In this document: one piece after another, positions 59,126 through 64,000 of the stretch
Layout: every line of letters begins with the position of its first letter
Position numbering within the stretch: the stretch's first letter is position 1
Source of the DNA: VXPQ01 sp964608315
GTDB lineage: Bacteria > Bacteroidota > Rhodothermia > Rhodothermales > VXPQ01
DNA length: 64,000 nucleotides
NCBI GenBank assembly: GCA_964608315.1
Contig: CAZSNF010000011.1
Location: forward strand, 1-64,000
Reading direction: 5' to 3'
Translations under genes and position numbers: made by a program
The notes under the pieces: model-generated
Databases searched by the model: none
The model's input: the letters and a program-made list of their open reading frames with translations, nothing else
What the model was told of the DNA's origin: nothing

Positions 59126-60283
59126 CTATCGCTCCCGGAGCGCAACGTCTCCATGCGATGCGCGGGCGTACAATTCAGGCCCGCCTCCATTTACCCGGCC
59201 CTGTACTTCCTTCTCCTTGCGCACGCCCTCGAACCGCGTCCGGAAAGCGTTTCCCATAGCAATGTCCGAGGCGCGGAGATCGACGTCCAGCGCGGCCTGC
59301 GCCGGAGCATACAGGTCTATATCTCCATGCGCGGCGCTGAATTTGCCGCCCGTCGCTTCGATAAAATACAGACTGATGTCTCCATGCCGGACTTCCATGC
59401 GCGGATAGCCGTTCATTTCCCGCACATGAATGTCCCCATGCGCTATGTCCACGTCGATTTCCCCGGCGGTAATGCGGTCCAGGTCTATATCCCCGTGCGC
59501 CGTACGGATGCCGACGGTTTCCGCAGTCACCTCGTTCAGTTCGATATCGCCGTGCGCGGTATGCACTTCCATGCCCTGCGCATCAATGCTGTTCGTCGAA
59601 AGGTCGCCATGCTGCAAGGCCATCCGGATGCGTTCGCTGCCCACCTCTCTGGCCTGCACGTCGCCGTGCGCGACATCCATGGATAGCGAGGAACCGCTCA
59701 GCGATCCGGCGTCTATGTCCCCATGGGCGAGGTCCATATTCAGGACGCCTTTCAGGGCTTGAATATCCACGTCTCCATGGGCTATGTCCATGTCGGCGTC
59801 GAACACCTCCGGCACGGTGACGTACACATGGACGCCGCCTCGCATGAGGCGCCATGAGTTCCGGTTCCATGGCCATTTGCCGTCGGGATTCGTGCGGACG
59901 AAAAGCGCGCCGTTCGCTTGTCCTGTCTCGAAGTTCAGATATTCGAAAAAGTCGCGCAGGCGGTCGGTGATTCGCTCGCCTTCCAGCACGACGCGAATGC
60001 GGGCTTCGTTTCCGTCGCTTTTTTCGATATGGACATCGCTGTGCGCAACGTCCACGCGCAGCGCTTCTCCGGGTTGCACGGAAAAGGTTTCGTCGATCAT
60101 CGTCTCTTCGGCCCGGCCCCGGACGCCGTCCGGGTTTTCTGTCCCGGCATGGAGGGCAAGGCGGGCGGCGCGATTCGGCGCGGCGTACGCGGCGGGTTCT
60201 GCGCGATGAAAAAACAGGGCGGCGGCGACGGCCAGCAGCGACAATGCAATGGCGGAGCCTGCGATACGGAGCGTGGAGCGCAT
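59126..60283 (-). CDS. DUF4097-like exported protein with AHGDI repeats
   Basis: 385 residues with an N-terminal signal or anchor (about 8-24, AGSAIALSLLAVAAALFF). A beta region follows, and then a beta-helix-like array in which AHGDI/V recurs about every 18-22 residues (DIAHGDVDIQ, DLAHGDIDAG, DVAHGDVQAR, TAHGDIELNE and others, at least ten copies). DUF4097 proteins are putative adhesin or polymer-like exported proteins in Bacteroidota and Firmicutes; the function is unknown. It ends just before the tandem repeats. Confidence 0.78.
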   Translation of the reverse strand: MRSTLRIAGSAIALSLLAVAAALFFHRAEPAAYAAPNRAARLALHAGTENPDGVRGRAEETMIDETFSVQPGEALRVDVAHSDVHIEKSDGNEARIRVVLEGERITDRLRDFFEYLNFETGQANGALFVRTNPDGKWPWNRNSWRLMRGGVHVYVTVPEVFDADMDIAHGDVDIQALKGVLNMDLAHGDIDAGSLSGSSLSMDVAHGDVQAREVGSERIRMALQHGDLSTNSIDAQGMEVHTAHGDIELNEVTAETVGIRTAHGDIDLDRITAGEIDVDIAHGDIHVREMNGYPRMEVRHGDISLYFIEATGGKFSAAHGDIDLYAPAQAALDVDLRASDIAMGNAFRTRFEGVRKEKEVQGRVNGGGPELYARASHGDVALRER

Positions 60284-60333
60284 GGGAACGGGGAGGTTGT
60301 TTTGAGAAAACAGGGGAGCGCTATATAAAGATT

Positions 60334-60590
60334 AGGGAACCTCTGATTAATTCTGCAAAGTTCAGAGGCTGCGAGGGACGCGCTGGCAAGGAATGACGAA
60401 GCAATGCGGCAGGCCCCGCATAATGAGGAATGACGCGGCCAGCGCGTCCCTCGCGGCCTCCCGAAGGGCGCTTCGCGTCCGCTGCGCCCGAATCCGTAGC
60501 GTATGCCGCTGATTGCAACGACGCCAGCCCAATGTCCTGTACGCGCGAACGCGAAGCGCTGATCGAAGCAGAATTAATCAGAGGTTCCCT
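60334..60590 (-). repeat. Type A MITE-like element, complete (copy 4)
   Basis: 257 bp with ends AGGGAACCTCTGATTAATTC and GAATTAATCAGAGGTTCCCT, flanked by ATT and AAA so that TA adjoins both ends. The hairpin arms are 60365-60387 and 60438-60460, 22 of 23 bases complementary. Near its right end it has a GCCCAATGTCCTGTACGCG variant shared only with the TPR start region at 31626. The remaining gap to 60799 shows no gene. Confidence 0.9.
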
Positions 60591-60799
60591 AAACGCCTTC
60601 GCGCCTGGACGTATGTTCGAATGCCCTGCTTGCGGGCGTTGCGAAAAACGATAACGACGCGGGCGTGCATCCTTTCGCCGCTTGTATCGTATGTTTGCCG
60701 CCATAAGGCTTCTTGCCCGGATCGGGGCGCATTTTCGACGAAAAATTCCGGCGCGTATATCGTGGTTACGGATAATCCGGTTGCAAGGTTACGCTCGCC

Positions 60800-61459
60800 A
60801 TGCGCATTTTGACGAAAAATTTTTATAATCGGCCTACGCTCGAGGTGGCTCGCGACCTGATCGGCAAGCATCTTGTGCGCATACTGGACGACGGGACCGA
60901 GCTTGCGGGCCGCATCGTGGAAACGGAAGCCTATACGCAGGACGATCCCGCATTCCATGGATGGGGCATTCTTGACCGGGAAACCGGATTGCTCAAACCG
61001 GAAGGCCGCGGGCGCGACCTGTTCGGCAAGCCGGGGACCGCGTACGTATACCTGACTTATGGGGTCCACTGGCTGATGAATGTGGTGACCGAGCGGGAGG
61101 GCGTTGGCGGGGGCGTACTTTTGCGCGCCGCGGAGCCGCTGGAGGGCCTTGCGTCCATGCACGAGCGGCGGGCAGGGGCGCGGCGGGATATCGATCTGGC
61201 GAACGGTCCCGGCAAACTGGCCCGGGCCTTTGCGATCGCCGGCGCGTTGCACAATACGCCTTTTACGGAGCCGCCGCTGTATGCGAGGGACCCGGACGGC
61301 GAAGCCCCGCTCGTCGTCGAAACCTCGCGCCGCATCGGAATTACCCGCGGCGTCGAATTGCCGTGGCGGTTTTATGCGGCGGACAATCCGTACGTATCGC
61401 GGGGCGTGCCCAGCGACGTCGCGCAAGCCCGGAAAGGTAATACAGGAACCTCTGATTAA
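60800..61459 (+). CDS. DNA-3-methyladenine glycosylase (AAG/MPG family)
   Basis: 219 residues. It removes alkylated purines from DNA. VARDLIGKHLVRILDDGTEL, AGRIVETEAYTQDDPAFHGW (catalytic Glu region), GTAYVYLTYGVHWLMNVV and LANGPGKLARAF are characteristic of the Mpg fold. The natural C-terminus is uncertain: the last residues GTSD and the TAA stop are encoded by the first bases of the type A element at 61444, so the end of the gene was reshaped by insertion. Confidence 0.9.
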   Translation: MRILTKNFYNRPTLEVARDLIGKHLVRILDDGTELAGRIVETEAYTQDDPAFHGWGILDRETGLLKPEGRGRDLFGKPGTAYVYLTYGVHWLMNVVTEREGVGGGVLLRAAEPLEGLASMHERRAGARRDIDLANGPGKLARAFAIAGALHNTPFTEPPLYARDPDGEAPLVVETSRRIGITRGVELPWRFYAADNPYVSRGVPSDVAQARKGNTGTSD

Positions 61460-61699
61460 TTCTACTTCGATCAGCGCTTCGCGTTCGCGCGTACAGCGAC
61501 ATTATGACGGCGTCGTTGCAATCAGCGGCATACGCTACGGATTCGGGCGCGGCGGACGCGAAGCGCCCTTCGGGAGGCTGCGAGGAACGCGCTGGCCGCG
61601 TCATTCCTCATTATGCGGGGCCTGCCGCATTGCTTCGTCATTCCTTGCCGGCGCGTCCCTCGCAGCCTCTGAACTTTGCAGAATTAATCAGAGGTTCCT
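61444..61699 (+). repeat. Type A MITE-like element, complete (copy 5)
   Basis: 256 bp from AGGAACCTCTGATTAATTC to GAATTAATCAGAGGTTCCT, with TA two bases outside each end. It provides the stop codon of the glycosylase and lies upstream of alaS. The bases 61700-61840 presumably hold the alaS promoter; nothing else is seen. Confidence 0.9.
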
Positions 61700-61840
61700 G
61701 TATCCTGAAGGCGCGTTGCGGGCGGGATAACCGGCTCCATGGCGCGTCCGCAAGCGCGGGCACATTGCGCCCGCCTCTTCGTTCACTTGCGATTCGCGAA
61801 CCGTTATACGCATGGCGCCTTGCGCCGGCTCCGCATCCAT

Positions 61841-64000
61841 ATGTCCGATTTGCTTTCTTCCAACGACATTCGCCGCGCGTTTCTGGATTTTTTCAGGGAG
61901 CGGGGGCACGAGGTTGTGCCGAGCGATTCGCTGGCGCCCGACGGGGATCCCACGCTGCTTTTCACGAACGCCGGGATGAACCAGTTCAAGGACGTGTTCC
62001 TTGGCGCGGGGCAGCGTTCGTACCGCCGCGCCGCGGATACCCAGAAATGCCTGCGGGTATCCGGCAAGCACAACGATCTCGAAGAGGTGGGTCTCGATAC
62101 GTACCATCATACGTTTTTCGAGATGCTGGGCAACTGGTCGTTCGGGGATTATTTCAAGAAAGAGGCCATCGGGTGGGCCTGGGAGTTGCTTGTGGACGTA
62201 TTCGGGCTGGATCCGGATCGGCTGTACGCCACCGTGCACGCAGGCGACGAGGCGCTGGGCCTGCCGCCCGATTCGGAGGCGGCTGCGCTATGGGAATCCG
62301 AAACGAACATCGACCCGGCGCACATTCTCTATTTCCATTCGAAAGACAATTTCTGGATGATGGGGGAGGAGGGGCCGTGCGGGCCGTGCTCGGAAGTCCA
62401 TATCGACTTGCGTACGGACGAGGCGCGGCGGGCTGCGCCCGGCAAGGATCTGGTCAATGCGGATCATCCGGAGGTCATCGAGCTGTGGAATCTCGTGTTC
62501 ATTCAGTACAATGCGCTGCCCGATGGGGGGCTTGAGCCGCTTGCGGCCGTGCATGTGGACACCGGATTGGGACTGGAGCGGCTGGTCGCGGTCTTGCAGG
62601 GAAAGCGGTCGAATTACGACACGGATTTGTTTGCGCCCCTGCTTTCCGAAGTAGCGGCGTTGTCTCCCCGAAAGGAAATCGTCTCTTATGACGATATACG
62701 CGTGGAGGACGAGGCGGAGCGCGAGCGTTGCCGCGTGGCGATGCGCGTGGTCGCCGATCATGCGCGTACGATCGCTTTCGCCATAGCGGATGGCGCGGCG
62801 CCGGGCAATATGGGCCGTTCCTATGTCATTCGGCGTATTTTGCGCCGCGCCGTGCGATTCGGGTATCAGGCGCTGGGGATGCGGGAGCCGTTCGTGCACC
62901 GGCTCATTGCGCCGCTCGCGGACGCGATGGGCGACGCTTTTCCGGAATTACGCGCTCGCCGCGAGCACATGGAGCGCATCGCGCGCGCCGAGGAAGAGCA
63001 TTTTCTGCGTACGCTTGGCGCGGGCATTGAATTCTTCGAATACATTGCGAACCATGTGAAGGCTTTGTCCGACGCCATCAGGGAGGCGGAGCAGGCGGCC
63101 CGGGAAGCGGCGGACAGCGAGGGCCTGTCGGTCCATGAAGTGAACAGCAGGGCCCGTTCGGATCATGCGGGCGCGAATTATCAGCGGGTTCGGGAAACGA
63201 AACTGGTTGCGCAGGAAGTGCTCAGTTTGCTGGGTTCTGATCGGAAGATGCTGGATATCCTGCAGAAGGCTTTCGGGAAGCGTCCGGGGTACGAGGCCTA
63301 CCGGGTATTCATCTTTGCAGCCATGGGCGGTCGCGTTCCCGGGGATATCGTGTTCCTGTTGCACGACACCTACGGGTTTCCCGTGGATCTGACGCAACTC
63401 ATGGCGCGGGAAAAGGGCCTTGCGGTGCATGACGAGGACCTGGCGCGGTATGAGGATCTTATGCGCATGCAGAAGGAACGCGCGCGGGCGGGCGCTTCGT
63501 TCAGGATGGCGGCGGACGGAGAAGAAGCATGGGATGTGTTCTTGTCGGAGGAGGAGGCCGGGCCGGGAGATTCGCTGTTCGTCGGGTATTCGACCCTCGA
63601 AGCCACGGATGTCCGCATCGCGGCCATGCGCGCGGTTTCGGCGGAATCGAACGGAAAGAAGGCGGCCGGCGAGGCGGGCCAGGCTGTTTCCGGGCGGCGC
63701 GAAATCGTGCTGGATCGGACTCCGTTTTACGGGGAAGGCGGCGGGCAGGCAGGCGACACGGGCGTTCTCGACGTAGGCGGGGAGCGAATCCGGGTCCTTG
63801 ACACGAAGAAACAGCGCCGTCATATCGTGCATTGCGTGGACCGGTTGCCCGCCGATCCCCGTGCGCTCGTGCACGCCGCCGTCGATGCGGATCGTCGGCT
63901 TCGCATCGAAAAACATCATACCGCAACCCATTTGCTGCATGCGGCGTTGCGCGAAGCGCTGGGAGAGCATGTGCAGCAAAGGGGGTCGCATGTTGCGCCC
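61841..64000 (+). CDS. alaS: Alanyl-tRNA synthetase (3' partial)
   Basis: Frame open from ATG 61841 to the window end, 720 codons of an expected 870-900. The class II core has LFTNAGMNQFKDVFLG, QKCLRVSGKHNDLEEVG, HHTFFEMLGNWSFGDYFKKE and DTGLGLERLVAVLQG. The editing domain starts near ATDVRIAAMRAV and shows HHTATHLLHAALREALGEHV (zinc motif HxxxH). Between the core and LLHDTYGFPVDL there are roughly 95 extra residues (about 400-495, Ala/Glu-rich then FGKRPGYEAYRVF) compared with the usual enzyme. Confidence 0.95.
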   Translation, partial: MSDLLSSNDIRRAFLDFFRERGHEVVPSDSLAPDGDPTLLFTNAGMNQFKDVFLGAGQRSYRRAADTQKCLRVSGKHNDLEEVGLDTYHHTFFEMLGNWSFGDYFKKEAIGWAWELLVDVFGLDPDRLYATVHAGDEALGLPPDSEAAALWESETNIDPAHILYFHSKDNFWMMGEEGPCGPCSEVHIDLRTDEARRAAPGKDLVNADHPEVIELWNLVFIQYNALPDGGLEPLAAVHVDTGLGLERLVAVLQGKRSNYDTDLFAPLLSEVAALSPRKEIVSYDDIRVEDEAERERCRVAMRVVADHARTIAFAIADGAAPGNMGRSYVIRRILRRAVRFGYQALGMREPFVHRLIAPLADAMGDAFPELRARREHMERIARAEEEHFLRTLGAGIEFFEYIANHVKALSDAIREAEQAAREAADSEGLSVHEVNSRARSDHAGANYQRVRETKLVAQEVLSLLGSDRKMLDILQKAFGKRPGYEAYRVFIFAAMGGRVPGDIVFLLHDTYGFPVDLTQLMAREKGLAVHDEDLARYEDLMRMQKERARAGASFRMAADGEEAWDVFLSEEEAGPGDSLFVGYSTLEATDVRIAAMRAVSAESNGKKAAGEAGQAVSGRREIVLDRTPFYGEGGGQAGDTGVLDVGGERIRVLDTKKQRRHIVHCVDRLPADPRALVHAAVDADRRLRIEKHHTATHLLHAALREALGEHVQQRGSHVAP

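Noticed and set aside
1..64000. CRISPR arrays, rRNA genes, prophage or conjugation genes
   Set aside because: Looked for but none seen; the regular 67-bp tandem repeats at 58908 have no spacers and are not a CRISPR array.

Overview
The window looks like a high-GC chromosome from the Rhodothermota/Bacteroidota side of the FCB group, probably a Rhodothermia-like bacterium. The evidence is a C-terminal type IX secretion sorting domain in the first gene, a LptD/LptF-G/BamA/OmpH outer-membrane set, a DUF4270 lipoprotein next to a short GT5 glycogen/starch synthase, a DUF4175 giant, and an acylated-ornithine transcarbamylase (ArgF') in the arginine operon. Genus and species cannot be told from the sequence alone.

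Layout. 1-0.8 kb: 3' end of a secreted T9SS protein. 1.3-4.9 kb: inositol-catabolism genes iolD-iolE-iolB. 5.3-9.2 kb: DUF3467 protein, LptF/G permease, sucC, orphan ABC ATPase. 9.2-19.7 kb (mostly minus strand): LptD, ROK sugar kinase, FtsB/DivIC, enolase, TPR protein, beta-barrel protein, DUF4270 lipoprotein, GT5 protein. 19.9-31.7 kb: DUF4175 protein diverging from glgC, then pyrF, serS, an RmlD-like reductase and three exported proteins. 31.8-40.9 kb (plus strand): dxr-rseP-uppS-bamA-ompH-ompH envelope/isoprenoid cluster, then panB-surE. 41.0-49.3 kb (minus strand): a seven-gene arginine operon argG-argC-argD-argF'-argB-M20 deacylase-argH behind a leader with two small ORFs and an intrinsic terminator. 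49.4-54.4 kb: folD, then a SAM-I riboswitch with terminator controlling metY-metX-asd. 54.4-61.7 kb: accessory-looking region with a frameshifted and truncated Ig-like-repeat gene, tRNA-Gly(GCC), a hotdog thioesterase, a DUF4097 repeat protein and a 3-methyladenine glycosylase, packed with repeat elements. 61.8 kb to the end: alaS, cut by the window edge.

The most unusual feature is a dispersed repeat family. About 247-257 bp elements with terminal inverted repeats close to AGGAACCTCTGATTAATTC, flanked by TA, carry a long internal hairpin. Three are complete, one is truncated, and one is internally deleted and diverged. A second core (type B, about 200 bp) shares the same left end. Short solo ends or palindromes of the same family sit at well over ten other gene boundaries. 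They look like MITEs, and no transposase is visible here. Their ends supply the stop codons of several genes, and the start codon plus part of the signal peptide of one TPR protein.

Regulation visible in sequence: the SAM-I riboswitch for methionine synthesis; a probable translation-coupled attenuator before the arginine operon, where an Arg codon and stop lie inside the terminator stem; and a palindromic terminator-like hairpin between the convergent surE and argH.
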